Below are positions 24,727-33,880 of a stretch of DNA of 62,677 nt, piece by piece. The stretch's first letter is position 1. Every line of letters begins with the position of its first letter. Source of the DNA: Oscillospiraceae bacterium (GTDB lineage: Bacteria; Bacillota; Clostridia; Oscillospirales; UBA929); the NCBI GenBank assembly GCA_031265355.1, contig JAISCT010000070.1, forward strand, positions 1 through 62,677. The letters are read 5' to 3'. The notes beneath the pieces are model-generated. The model did not search any database. It had not been told where the DNA came from and was given only the letters and a program-made list of their open reading frames with translations. The position numbers were made by a program, and so were the translations under genes.

Positions 24727-26070
24727 GTGGATGATCTGCTGACGCGGCACCAGCTGCCGCACAGTGTGGAGGCGGAGCAGGCGGTGCTCGGCGCCATGCT
24801 CATCGACGCGCGCTGCGTGCCGGACGTCGTCGGACTCCTGCACGCCGAGGACTTCTTCATCTCCCAAAACCGGGACATCTTCGAGACCATTCATTCGATG
24901 TTCACGCTGTCGCAGACCGTTGACCCGGTCACGGTGCTGGACGGGATGCGCACGCGGGGCCTGTGCGCCGACGAGAACGCGGCGCGCTCCTTCCTCATGA
25001 GTCTCATGCAGGTGACGCCCACGGCCGCCCACGTGCGGGAGTATGCGGGCATCGTCCGCGATAGGGCGCTGCTGCGGCAGATCGCCGAGGCCGCCGCCGA
25101 CATCTCCGTGCTGGCCCAAGGGGGGCAGGACGAGGCGGAGACCGTGCTGGACAGTGCGGAGCGGCGTGTCTACGACATCCGTCAGGGGCGGGCGGACCAG
25201 TCGCTGCACACGGTGTCGGCCGTGCTGCAGGAGGTGTTTGCACGGCTCGACGAGCTGTCGCGCAACAAGGGCGGGCTGCCGGGGTTGCCCACGGGTCTCG
25301 CTGAGGTGGATGACTACATCGGCGGTCTGGGTCGCTCCAATTTGATCTTGATCGCCTCCCGGCCCGGCATGGGCAAGACCAGCATCGCGCTGAACATCGC
25401 GCTGAACGCGGTCAAACAGAGCGGCAAAACGATCGTTTTTTTCTCGCTTGAGATGTCCCGAGAACAGCTTGTCATGCGCCTGCTCTCCAGCGAGGCGTTC
25501 ATCGATTCACGCAAACTCCTGACGGGGGATCTCTCGATGGAGGAGTGGAACCGTCTGATCGACGCCTCCCGCGCGCTGACGCGCCTCGACTTCCGCTTTG
25601 ACGACAACTCCGCCGTCGGGGTGACCGAGATGAAGGCCAAGTGCCGCCGTCTCGACAATCTGGGGCTCATTGTCATCGATTACTTGCAGCTCATGCAGGG
25701 CAGCCGCCGTCAGGAAAACCGCGTGCAGGAGGTGGCCGACATCTCCCGCAACCTCAAAATCATGGCCAAGGAGCTGAATGTGCCGGTGCTCTGCCTGTCG
25801 CAGCTCTCCCGCGCCGCCGAGACGCGCTCGGAGAAAAACAAACGCCCCATGCTCTCCGACCTGCGCGAGTCGGGCGCTATCGAACAGGACGCCGACGTCG
25901 TCATGTTCCTGTATCGGGACGAATACTACAACGAGGACACGGAGGACCGGAATGTGGCCGAGTGCATTGTGGCAAAGAATCGCCACGGCGCCACGGGCAC
26001 CGTACGGCTGCAGTGGCTGCCGCAGTATACGGCCTTTTCGTCGCGGGAGTGGAAGCACGATGGGGCGTGA
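24727..26070 (+). CDS. dnaB: Replicative DNA helicase DnaB
   Basis: The hexameric replicative helicase. The N-terminal primase-binding domain begins LPHSVEAEQAVLGAML. The RecA-like domain has Walker A SRPGMGKTS near residue 212, FFSLEMSREQLVMRLL, Walker B LIVIDYLQLM and the arginine-finger region near the end. I use the GTG at 24727, correctly spaced after GGAGGAGGGG; a GTG three codons earlier overlaps the site. The 3' end overlaps tilS by 11 bases. Confidence 0.97.
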   Translation: MDDLLTRHQLPHSVEAEQAVLGAMLIDARCVPDVVGLLHAEDFFISQNRDIFETIHSMFTLSQTVDPVTVLDGMRTRGLCADENAARSFLMSLMQVTPTAAHVREYAGIVRDRALLRQIAEAAADISVLAQGGQDEAETVLDSAERRVYDIRQGRADQSLHTVSAVLQEVFARLDELSRNKGGLPGLPTGLAEVDDYIGGLGRSNLILIASRPGMGKTSIALNIALNAVKQSGKTIVFFSLEMSREQLVMRLLSSEAFIDSRKLLTGDLSMEEWNRLIDASRALTRLDFRFDDNSAVGVTEMKAKCRRLDNLGLIVIDYLQLMQGSRRQENRVQEVADISRNLKIMAKELNVPVLCLSQLSRAAETRSEKNKRPMLSDLRESGAIEQDADVVMFLYRDEYYNEDTEDRNVAECIVAKNRHGATGTVRLQWLPQYTAFSSREWKHDGA

Positions 26071-27691
26071 CGCGCGTCCGCGGCTCGTCGCGTCCGCGCG
26101 CCGTCTGGCCGCGGACGAGGCGCTGTTTGCGCCGGGCGCGCGCGTGCTCTGCGCGCTTTCCGGCGGCGCCGACTCGGTGGCGCTGCTGTTCTTTCTGTGG
26201 GAGAGCCGCCGGGTTCTGGGTCTTGAGCAGGTGGCCGCCGCCCACTTCCACCACGGCCTGCGCGGCGCCGACGCCGATGAAGACGAGGCGTTTGTCCGGT
26301 CGCTGTGCGCCGCCCACGGCATCTCGCTCACGGTGGGGCGGGCCGCCGTGCGGACCGCCGCGGCCGCGTGCCGGATGGGGATAGAAGAAACCGCCCGAGC
26401 GCTGCGGTATGCGTTTTTGGCCGGAGCGGCCCGGGCCGGCGGATTTGGATGGATCGCCACCGGACACACGGCCGGCGACAATGCGGAAACCGTTCTTCTC
26501 CACCTCGCCCGCGGCGCCGGCCTCCCCGGCTTGACGGGGATCCCCGCCAAACGGACGTTGGCGGCGGAAGAGGAAGAATTTATGTTGTCAGAGGACAACA
26601 TGGGGATTCCCGCTAAACGGACGTTGGCGGCGGAAGAGGAAGAGTTTATGTTGTCAGAGGACAACAGGGGGATCCCCGCCAAACGGACGTTGGCGGCGGA
26701 AGAGGAGCTCGCGTTGTCTGAGGCCGGCGGGCGCTCCGGCCGGCAGCCGCTTTTGGTGGTGCGGCCGCTGCTCACGGTGACGCGGGCGGAGGTCGAGGCG
26801 TTTTTGCGGGCTCGGGCGCTGCCGCACCGGGAGGACCTGTCAAACGGCGACCGCACGCCGGCCCGCAACCGGGTGCGGCACGAGGCCGTGCCGGCGCTGC
26901 GCACTGTGAACCCGAAGCTGGAGGCGGCCGTGTCGAAGATGACCGCGCTGCTGCGCGCCGACGAGGCGTTTTTGGCGGAGCAGGCGGCCCGCGCGCTCCC
27001 AGAGATCCGGCCGACGCCGGCGGGTCTCTCGGTGGACGTTGGCGCGCTGTGGGCGCTGCCGCCGGCGCTGCGCACCCGCGCGGTCCGGCTCCTCTGGGCG
27101 CGGGCGCTGGGGCGCGACGCGCCGCTGCCGCTGCACCATGTGGAATCCGTCTTGGCGCTGTGCGTCGGGGCGTCTCCCTCCGCCGCCCACCATCTGCCGG
27201 ACGGCCTGACCGCGCGTCGGGAGTACGGTGCGCTGATCGTCGGCCCGCCGCCGCCCGCGCCGCGCGCCTTCACGCACACCCTGCGGTCGGCGGGCGAGAC
27301 GCCCGTACCCGAGGTCGGGCTGCTCTTTGTCTGCCGGACCATACCGCCGCATACGCCGGCGCCGCCCGGCGCGCTGCGGCTCCGCGCCGAGACGCTGGCG
27401 GGCGCGCCGGTCCTGCGGCCGCGCCGCGAGGGAGACACGCTCTCTCTGCCCGGCCGGCCCGGCGGCCGGACGCTGAAACGGCTGATGATCGACCGGCGGG
27501 TCCCCCGTCCGCTGCGCGAGGCGCTCCCGGTGCTGGCCGACGCCGACGGTGCGGTGGCCGCGCCCTTCTTCGGCGTGGACAGAGCCCACGCCGCGGCGCC
27601 GGACGCCCCGGCCCTGCTCGTCACCGTGCATCCCCTGCCGGACAGCGCGCTGGCGGACCGGTGGCGCGTCTGGTGCCGGCCGGACGGATGA
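26060..27691 (+). CDS. tilS: tRNA(Ile)-lysidine synthase TilS with internal tandem repeat
   Basis: TilS converts C34 of the CAU-anticodon tRNA-Ile to lysidine using ATP and lysine. The PP-loop motif SGGADS is at residues 34-39, followed by HFHHGLRGADADED and ATGHTAGDNAETVLLHL. Between ARGAGLPGLTGIP and VVRPLL, where homologues have a short loop, there are three copies of a 22-residue unit starting GIPAKRTLAAEEE. The C-terminal domains (LRPRREGDTL, LKRLMIDRRVPRPLR) are intact, so the enzyme is probably functional despite the insert. The start overlaps dnaB. Confidence 0.93.
   Translation: MGRDARPRLVASARRLAADEALFAPGARVLCALSGGADSVALLFFLWESRRVLGLEQVAAAHFHHGLRGADADEDEAFVRSLCAAHGISLTVGRAAVRTAAAACRMGIEETARALRYAFLAGAARAGGFGWIATGHTAGDNAETVLLHLARGAGLPGLTGIPAKRTLAAEEEEFMLSEDNMGIPAKRTLAAEEEEFMLSEDNRGIPAKRTLAAEEELALSEAGGRSGRQPLLVVRPLLTVTRAEVEAFLRARALPHREDLSNGDRTPARNRVRHEAVPALRTVNPKLEAAVSKMTALLRADEAFLAEQAARALPEIRPTPAGLSVDVGALWALPPALRTRAVRLLWARALGRDAPLPLHHVESVLALCVGASPSAAHHLPDGLTARREYGALIVGPPPPAPRAFTHTLRSAGETPVPEVGLLFVCRTIPPHTPAPPGALRLRAETLAGAPVLRPRREGDTLSLPGRPGGRTLKRLMIDRRVPRPLREALPVLADADGAVAAPFFGVDRAHAAAPDAPALLVTVHPLPDSALADRWRVWCRPDG
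26537..26725 (+). repeat. 66-bp tandem repeat inside tilS
   Basis: Units at 26537-26602 and 26603-26668 are nearly identical; the third (26669 to about 26725) is shortened at its end. Each is 66 bp, so the frame is kept. Each begins GGGATCCCCGCCAAACGGAC or a close variant and encodes an acidic EEEEFMLSED segment. Confidence 0.9.
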
Positions 27692-27809
27692 GCGCGGGGG
27701 AATTCCCCGGGAAATGTGCCGCCGCGGCGCGAAAACGGTGCGGAGCGGCGCCGGAAGTTACGATATTTTATAGGGAAAACCGTGTGCGGACGCGCAAAAG
27801 GAGGCACCC

Positions 27810-28346
27810 ATGCATTCGGACATCGAAAAAATTTTGCTGAGTGAGGAGACGCTGGCGATGCGGGTGCGGGCGCTGGCGGAGAAGATTTCCGTGGACTTTG
27901 CCGGCCGTCGGCCGCTGTTCATCGGTGTGTTGAAGGGCGCCTTCATCTTTCTGGGCGACCTCGTGCGGCATGTGACGCTGTCCTGCGATATCGATTTTTT
28001 GGCGGTGTCCTCCTACGGGCGGCAGGCCGTTACGGCGGGCGCCGTCCGCATCATCAAAGACGTGGACAGCGACATCGGAGGCCGTGACGTGGTGATTGTG
28101 GAGGACATTCTTGACAGTGGCCTCACGTTAAGTTATATTATAAGTCTGATGAAGGCCAGAAAACCGGCCTCTGTCTCCATCTGTACGCTGCTGGATAAGC
28201 CAGACCGCCGGAAAGTCCCGGTCGAGGCGCGGTACACCGGATTTTGTGTCCCGGACGAGTTCGTCGTGGGGTACGGTCTCGATTACGCGAACCGCTTTCG
28301 CAATCTCCCCTATGTCGGGGTGCTGAAGCGGTCCGTGTATCTGTGA
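27810..28346 (+). CDS. hpt: Hypoxanthine phosphoribosyltransferase
   Basis: This enzyme salvages hypoxanthine and guanine with PRPP. The PRPP-binding signature is VVIVEDILDSGLTL, preceded by GVLKGAFIFLGDL and followed by LLDKPDRR and VPDEFVVGYGLDYANRFRNL. The 178 residues are standard. AAAGGAGG lies upstream of the ATG. The tilS-hpt-ftsH order is conserved across Bacillota. Confidence 0.97.
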   Translation: MHSDIEKILLSEETLAMRVRALAEKISVDFAGRRPLFIGVLKGAFIFLGDLVRHVTLSCDIDFLAVSSYGRQAVTAGAVRIIKDVDSDIGGRDVVIVEDILDSGLTLSYIISLMKARKPASVSICTLLDKPDRRKVPVEARYTGFCVPDEFVVGYGLDYANRFRNLPYVGVLKRSVYL

Positions 28347-28409
28347 GCGCAAGAGCGGATAGGGCGGGCGCGTCCGGGGCGCGCCGCCGCTGAGTGAGGA
28401 AGTGTCCTG

Positions 28410-30248
28410 TTGAAAAAAGAAGGCGTGAAAGATCTCGGATTCTATGTGGTCGTCATCCTGCTGGTGCTGGGCAGTATCTGGCTGATCATGGAGCTGACGC
28501 AGCCCGCGAAGATCAGCTATCGGAGCATCATCCAGTATTTCCGACAGGAAAAAGTGCGGGAGTTTTCCATCGAGGGCGACACGCTCCATCTGTTGCTGGC
28601 AGACAATGGAATTCCCGGCGAAGTGGTGTGCGACCTCTACAGCGTGGAGTATTTCCGGGAGGACCTGTGGGACCTCATCCAGGAGCAGGATGAGAAGGGT
28701 GTTTTTAAGGACTACAATCTCGACAAGGGCTTTGTGCCGCCCTGGTGGCTGATGATTTTGCCCTATGTACTTGTCATCGGGGTCTTTTTTGTGCTGTGGT
28801 ATTTCATGTTCAACCGGGGAGCCGGCGGCGACAACAAGGCCATGCGCTTTGGGCGCGCACGCACGCGGCTCGGCAGCGACGAGAAGAAAAAGATCACATT
28901 TGCCGACGTGGCCGGCGCCGACGAGGAAAAGGAGGAGCTCAAAGAGATTGTCGAGTTTTTGAGCCACCCCAAGCGCTTCATCGACATCGGCGCGCGCATC
29001 CCGAAGGGGGTGCTGCTGGTGGGCCCGCCGGGCACCGGCAAGACGTTGATCGCCCGCGCGGTGGCGGGGGAGGCCGGCGTGCCGTTTCTCTCCATCTCCG
29101 GCTCCGACTTTGTGGAACTCTATGTCGGCGTGGGCGCGTCGCGCGTGCGCGACCTGTTTGAGCAGGCGAAGAAGACGTCCCCGTCCATCGTGTTCATTGA
29201 CGAGATCGACGCGGTGGGCCGGCACCGCGGCGCCGGCATGGGCGGCGGGCACGACGAGCGCGAACAGACGCTAAACCAGCTTCTCGTCGAGATGGACGGT
29301 TTTGGAAACAACGAGGGCGTCATCGTGATCGCCGCCACGAACCGCCCGGATATCCTGGACCCGGCGCTGCTGCGCCCCGGGCGCTTCGATCGCCAGGTGT
29401 TTGTCGGGATGCCGGACATCAGGGGCCGCGAAGCCATCTTAAAGGTCCACGCGCGCGGCAAGCCGCTGGACCGGGATGTAAGCCTTGAGAACCTGGCCAA
29501 GACGACGCCCGGGTTCACGGGCGCCGATCTTGAGAATCTGCTGAATGAGGCGGCGCTGCTGGCGGCCCGCCGCTCGAAGAAAGTCATTGGGAACGGCGAG
29601 TTGCAAGATGCGATGATCAAAGTGATCGCGGGCCCGGAAAAGAAATCCAAGGTCATCTCGGAGAAGGAGCGCCGGCTGACCGCGTACCACGAGGCCGGGC
29701 ACGCGGTGGTGAGCCGCAACCTAAAGACGCAAGATCCGATCCACCACATCACGATCATCCCCCGGGGCCGGGCGGGCGGCATGACGATTTCCCTGCCCCA
29801 GGAGGACAGATCCTATGCTTCGAAGAGCGAGATGAGCGAGGACATCATCGTTTTCATGGGCGGCCGGGCGGCCGAACATCTCGTGCTGGACGACATTTCG
29901 ACAGGTGCCTCGAACGACATCGAGCGTGCGACGAAGCTCGCGCGCAGCATGGTGGTCAAGTACGGCATGAGCGACAAGATAGGACCGATCAGCTTCGCCT
30001 CCGAGCACGAGGAGGTCTTTCTCGGCCGCGACTTTGCGCACACCCGCAACTATTCCGAACAGGTGGCGGCTCAGATCGACGAGGAGATCAAGTCGTTCAT
30101 CGCCGCCGCGTACGAGAAGTGCGAGGAGATTCTGAAAGCCAACCTGTCGATGCTCCACAAGATCGCCACTTATTTATTGGAGCACGAGACCATGGACGGA
30201 GACACCTTCCGCGCCTGTTTCGAAGAAGCCGACCCCACGCCGGCGTAA
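28410..30248 (+). CDS. ftsH: ATP-dependent zinc metalloprotease FtsH
   Basis: This membrane-anchored AAA+ protease degrades misfolded membrane and regulatory proteins. TM1 is near residues 11-28 and TM2 near 113-134. Walker A GPPGTGKT is at 205-212, Walker [10 protein letters not shown] follows, the second region of homology has RPGRFDRQ, and the zinc site HEAGH is at 427-431. It uses a TTG start after GAGGAAG. At 612 residues it is typical. A strong terminator follows. Confidence 0.98.
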   Translation: MKKEGVKDLGFYVVVILLVLGSIWLIMELTQPAKISYRSIIQYFRQEKVREFSIEGDTLHLLLADNGIPGEVVCDLYSVEYFREDLWDLIQEQDEKGVFKDYNLDKGFVPPWWLMILPYVLVIGVFFVLWYFMFNRGAGGDNKAMRFGRARTRLGSDEKKKITFADVAGADEEKEELKEIVEFLSHPKRFIDIGARIPKGVLLVGPPGTGKTLIARAVAGEAGVPFLSISGSDFVELYVGVGASRVRDLFEQAKKTSPSIVFIDEIDAVGRHRGAGMGGGHDEREQTLNQLLVEMDGFGNNEGVIVIAATNRPDILDPALLRPGRFDRQVFVGMPDIRGREAILKVHARGKPLDRDVSLENLAKTTPGFTGADLENLLNEAALLAARRSKKVIGNGELQDAMIKVIAGPEKKSKVISEKERRLTAYHEAGHAVVSRNLKTQDPIHHITIIPRGRAGGMTISLPQEDRSYASKSEMSEDIIVFMGGRAAEHLVLDDISTGASNDIERATKLARSMVVKYGMSDKIGPISFASEHEEVFLGRDFAHTRNYSEQVAAQIDEEIKSFIAAAYEKCEEILKANLSMLHKIATYLLEHETMDGDTFRACFEEADPTPA

Positions 30249-30260
30249 CAAAGATACCTG

Positions 30261-30308
30261 AGGGCTGTCGCAAACGGTTCATAAGAACCGCCAAGCGACA
30301 GCCCTTTC
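30261..30308 (+). terminator. Terminator behind ftsH
   Basis: AGGGCTGTCGC and GCGACAGCCCT form the outer stem around an inner ACGGTTC/GAACCG stem, followed by TTT. Confidence 0.8.
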
Positions 30309-30473
30309 GGCAAAATAGCGGCAAAAACATCGGACATACAAGATGTAGATCAATACACACAAGATATAGACGACAAACACAAGGACTGGTATTTGCAAAC
30401 AAGATATAGTATATCATGGCAAAATGTACAAAAACAGGAAGAAGAAAAATCACCCATCAGCGACGTATGGACG

Positions 30474-30502
30474 GAAGGGTTTCTCCAAAAGAGAAACCCT
30501 TC
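30474..30502. terminator. Hairpin in the ftsH-protease gap
   Basis: GAAGGGTTTCTC-CAAAA-GAGAAACCCTTC is a perfect 12-bp stem. Plus-strand sequence after it is A-rich and not a T-tract, so its role is uncertain. Confidence 0.45.
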
Positions 30503-30583
30503 TCAAAATAAAGAATCCATTGGGGGCCAGCGTCTTTGACACCTGAACCATTTATGCGCCCGGCGAAAAGATCGATATATGGT

Positions 30584-30613
30584 TCGAGTGACAGACGTGC
30601 GTCTGTCACTCGA
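30584..30613. repeat. Perfect 14-bp inverted repeat with two-base centre
   Basis: TCGAGTGACAGACG, then TG, then CGTCTGTCACTCGA. It lies about 115 bases upstream of the S-layer protease start. A two-base centre favours a DNA-binding site or cruciform over an RNA terminator. Confidence 0.6.
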
Positions 30614-30729
30614 TATAAAGGGATGTCTATGATGCAGGGCGGCGCCCTGCGGAGAATCGAGACAACTGGAGATTTCCATATAATTCCAACCCTCCGTCTG
30701 TGTCGGGGGGCTGGGTGTCGGGAGGCAGC

Positions 30730-33700
30730 ATGAGACAGATACGAACCCTGACGATCGCGCTTCTTGCGCTGGTTCAGATCCTGACCCTCGGTCTCTGGCC
30801 GGCCGCGCCGGGCGCGGCGGCGGCGGAGGCCGAGAACGTCTCCGCGGCGGCGCCCGGGGAGAGTGCCGAGCGGTATGTCCTCAAGCTTCAGGCGGGCGCG
30901 GTTTGGCCGGCGGACCTGTTTGACGGACCGGGCGGCGCGCCGGCGCTTATCCCGTATACGGACGATTTGTATGTGGCGGACACCTGGGCGCAGGTGATCG
31001 CCCTGGTGCGCGCGGGTCTTGTCGAGTTCTTTGCGAAGGACGAACCGCTTCGGCTGCTGGAAGGGATCGAGACCGGCGCGGGGCAGTACCGGCGGGCGGT
31101 CGGCATAGATGCGCTGTGGGACGCGGGGTATGACGGGACGGGCGTCACGGTGGCGGTGGTGGACTCGGGCGTATACGCCGGACACGAGGACCTGGACGCC
31201 GGACGTTTTGACGGCGCCAACTTCATCGGATACCAGGCGGGTGCGTCGCCCGCGAGAGACTACGGCGTCGACGCGACGGGCCACGGCACCTTTGTGAGCG
31301 GCGTCATCTCGGCGGTCCGAGACAACGGCGTCGGTGTGGACGGCCTCGCCGGCGGAGCGCGTCTGCTCATCGCGCGGTGTTTCCCGGAGAAAGGCATACA
31401 GACGAGCGAGGTCTTGGCGGCCATCGGCTACGCGGTGGCGCAGAACGCGGACGTTATCAACATGAGTTTCGGCGGGGCGGGTTCGAGTGTGGCGGCTCTC
31501 ATGCGCGTGCTGTTGGAGGAGGCGCGGCGCAAGGGGATCATCTTGGTCGCGGCCGCCGGCAACGACGGCGTCGGCGGCGAGGTCCAATACCCGGCCGGCA
31601 GTGACGGCGTGATCGGCGTCGGCATGGTGGATGCGCAGGGCCGTGTATCGGGGCAGTCCACGCAAAACCGCACGGTGGACGTCACGGCCCCCGGTCTCGG
31701 GATGGCAGGCCTCGGGACCGAGGCGCCGAATCACTACATCACGGGCAGCGGCACGTCGTATGCGGCGCCCGTGGTCGCGGCGCTGGCGGCGCTGGCGCGC
31801 CAAGCGGACGCGGGTCTCGACGGCGAGGATTTTTTGGCGCTTCTCAAAGAGAGCGCCGAGGACAGGGGCGCCCCCGGTTACGATGAGGGTTACGGTTGGG
31901 GGGTCGTCGTCGGCGCGCGCCTGCTGGCCGCGCTGGAGCGGGCGCGGGCGATCCGCTACGAGACGGACGGCGGCCGCATCGAGGGGACAGCGGGTGCGGA
32001 TTACAGCACGGTGTATACCGTCGCCCGCGACGCCGACGCCCGGCTGCCGGCGTCGGTGACGCGGGCAGGCAGCCTGTTCGCCGGCTGGTACGACAACCCG
32101 GACGGCGCGGGCGCGCCGCTGACCGCCGTGCCGCCGGGCACGGTGAGCGATGTCACCTACTACGCGCGGTGGGTCGATGTGTCCGATGAGTTCGACGCGG
32201 TAGTGGCGCGGCTGCGCGTCGACGGCGTGTCCGCAGAGCGGACAGGGGAGACGGCCTTTCACGCCGTCCTGCCCGCGGGGACGGACCTGGCCGGTCTCAC
32301 GGCGCAGGAGATCGAAATAGAACCGGCGAACGCGCAGACCACGTTCTCCGTGCCCGAGACGGCGGACGGCGGTGTCACTTGGACGTTTTCGGGCAGCCTG
32401 CCGTCCGGCGGCGGCACGCACTACACGCTGACGGTCGGCCTCTCCGACGTACCCCGGCCCGAGGCCGGACCCGATGTGACGGGCGCGGCGGCGCCGGCCT
32501 CGCTGGATGAAAAGACGCCGGCGGCGCCCTTTCAGTGCGAATTGACCGGAGCGTTTCGCGGCGTGACCGGCGGCACGGTATATGAAGTGACCGGCTCCGA
32601 CGGCGCGGGCGCGGCGCGGATCGACGGGACAAAGCTCATCTACACACCGGCGCCTTTGGAGGCGGGTCGGACGGTTACGCTGCTTGTCCGGGCGCAGACG
32701 GGATCGTTTGCCGCGCGAAGCGACCTGCGCGTCACGGTCACGGTGGGCGCGCTGCCTGTGAGTGACGCAATGCTCAGCCCGACGGAGGGCGTCTATGACA
32801 GGGCGGCGTCGGGGGCGGCCGGGATGACAGTTCTCGCCGCGTTCTACGGCCACCGACTGGTGGCCGTAGAACGCGCGGGCACGGCGCTCGTCTCCGGCGC
32901 GGATTACCGGGAGGAGCCTACGATTGGGGAGATTCGACCGGTGACGCTCACGGATGCGTTTTTGCGAGGCCTGCCCGATGGTGTGCATACGCTGGTGTTT
33001 TGGTTCAGCGGCGGACGCACGGAGGCGGCCCGGTCGGTTCCGTTTGTCCTCACGGTGCGCGGAGGGGAGAATCCGTCCGAGGGGACCAAAGCGCCGCCCG
33101 GCGGCCCTGCGGACCGGCCCTCCCTGACGCGGCCGGCGCCCGCTGTCATAGCGGAAGAGAGCGAGGAAGACGCGTCCGCGCCGCCCGACGAATCCGAAGC
33201 GGACGAGACGGCCGGCACGTCCGATGCGCCGCCGCCGTTCGGCGACGTCACGGTGGGCGACTGGTTCTGCGACGACGTGCGCTATCTGTACGAGCGCGGC
33301 CTGATGGTGGGCACCGCCGCCGGGCGGTTCACGCCGCACGCGTCGATGACGCGCGGCATGTTGGTCACGGTGCTCGGCCGGTTGGCCGGCGCGGACGCCG
33401 CGCGTCACGGGGAAAATCATTTCGACGACGTGTCGGACGGGCGCTACGACGCGCCCTACATCGAGTGGGCGCGGGCCGTCGGCATAGTTCTCGGCGTCGG
33501 CGGTGCCCGGTTTGTGCCGGACCGGGCCGTCACACGTCAGGAGGCGGCGGTGATTCTGCTGCGGTACCTGCAGTTTGCCGGCTTGCGCCTGCCGGAGACG
33601 GCGGCGCCCGGTCCGTTCACGGATGAGGCCCGCATCGCCGGATACGCGCGGGAAGCCGTTGCGGCGCTCATCGCCGGCGGCGTGATCACCGGTAGGCCAG

Positions 33701-33789
33701 GTCCCCGGTTCGACCCGGGCGGCACCGCCACCCGCGCGGAAGTCGCCGCCATGCTGCACAGGCTCTGTACAATGACCGAGGCTCGCTGA
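30730..33789 (+). CDS. S8 subtilisin-like protease with SLH anchor
   Basis: This 1019-residue exported serine protease carries a signal peptide, an S8 catalytic domain with D145 (VVDSGV), H185 (GHGTFVSG), oxyanion N278 (AAAGND) and S343 (GTSYAAP). An InlB-type repeat (VTRAGSLFAGWYDNP to TYYARWV) and two further beta domains follow, one like the X2 family. Three C-terminal SLH domains start FGDVTVGDWF, FDDVSDGRYD and PFTDEARIAG, and should hold it on the S-layer/secondary wall polymer. The ATG at 30730 follows GGGAGG. It is a different subtilase from the pair at the window ends. Confidence 0.92.
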   Translation: MRQIRTLTIALLALVQILTLGLWPAAPGAAAAEAENVSAAAPGESAERYVLKLQAGAVWPADLFDGPGGAPALIPYTDDLYVADTWAQVIALVRAGLVEFFAKDEPLRLLEGIETGAGQYRRAVGIDALWDAGYDGTGVTVAVVDSGVYAGHEDLDAGRFDGANFIGYQAGASPARDYGVDATGHGTFVSGVISAVRDNGVGVDGLAGGARLLIARCFPEKGIQTSEVLAAIGYAVAQNADVINMSFGGAGSSVAALMRVLLEEARRKGIILVAAAGNDGVGGEVQYPAGSDGVIGVGMVDAQGRVSGQSTQNRTVDVTAPGLGMAGLGTEAPNHYITGSGTSYAAPVVAALAALARQADAGLDGEDFLALLKESAEDRGAPGYDEGYGWGVVVGARLLAALERARAIRYETDGGRIEGTAGADYSTVYTVARDADARLPASVTRAGSLFAGWYDNPDGAGAPLTAVPPGTVSDVTYYARWVDVSDEFDAVVARLRVDGVSAERTGETAFHAVLPAGTDLAGLTAQEIEIEPANAQTTFSVPETADGGVTWTFSGSLPSGGGTHYTLTVGLSDVPRPEAGPDVTGAAAPASLDEKTPAAPFQCELTGAFRGVTGGTVYEVTGSDGAGAARIDGTKLIYTPAPLEAGRTVTLLVRAQTGSFAARSDLRVTVTVGALPVSDAMLSPTEGVYDRAASGAAGMTVLAAFYGHRLVAVERAGTALVSGADYREEPTIGEIRPVTLTDAFLRGLPDGVHTLVFWFSGGRTEAARSVPFVLTVRGGENPSEGTKAPPGGPADRPSLTRPAPAVIAEESEEDASAPPDESEADETAGTSDAPPPFGDVTVGDWFCDDVRYLYERGLMVGTAAGRFTPHASMTRGMLVTVLGRLAGADAARHGENHFDDVSDGRYDAPYIEWARAVGIVLGVGGARFVPDRAVTRQEAAVILLRYLQFAGLRLPETAAPGPFTDEARIAGYAREAVAALIAGGVITGRPGPRFDPGGTATRAEVAAMLHRLCTMTEAR

Positions 33790-33880
33790 AAATCCCCCGT
33801 TGCGACAAAAATTTTACGCGTGAAAAACGTATAAACGTATAGATGTATAAACGTATAGATGATGATGGAGGTGTAAAGGC

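Larger units (their letters stand above)
30309..30729. other. Gene-free, AT-rich region with several structured motifs
   Basis: No supported gene in 420 bases. It contains three direct repeats ACAAGAT(A/G)TAG at 30338, 30359 and 30399, a terminator-like hairpin (30474-30502), and a near-perfect palindrome (30584-30613). A 65-codon plus-strand frame across it lacks a ribosome site and family resemblance. Confidence 0.6.

Noticed and set aside
30261..30308. Copy of the AGGGTCTGTCG element behind ftsH
   Set aside because: The stem is AGGGCTGTCGC with a different interior; it is an ordinary terminator.
30536..30733. 65-codon plus-strand frame before the S-layer protease
   Set aside because: No ribosome site, odd composition, and it overlaps the palindrome and the protease start.
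30457..33759. 1100-codon minus-strand frame opposite the S-layer subtilase
   Set aside because: It is the antisense shadow of a GC-rich gene: Arg/His-rich, no ribosome site, while the plus strand has complete S8 and SLH domains.
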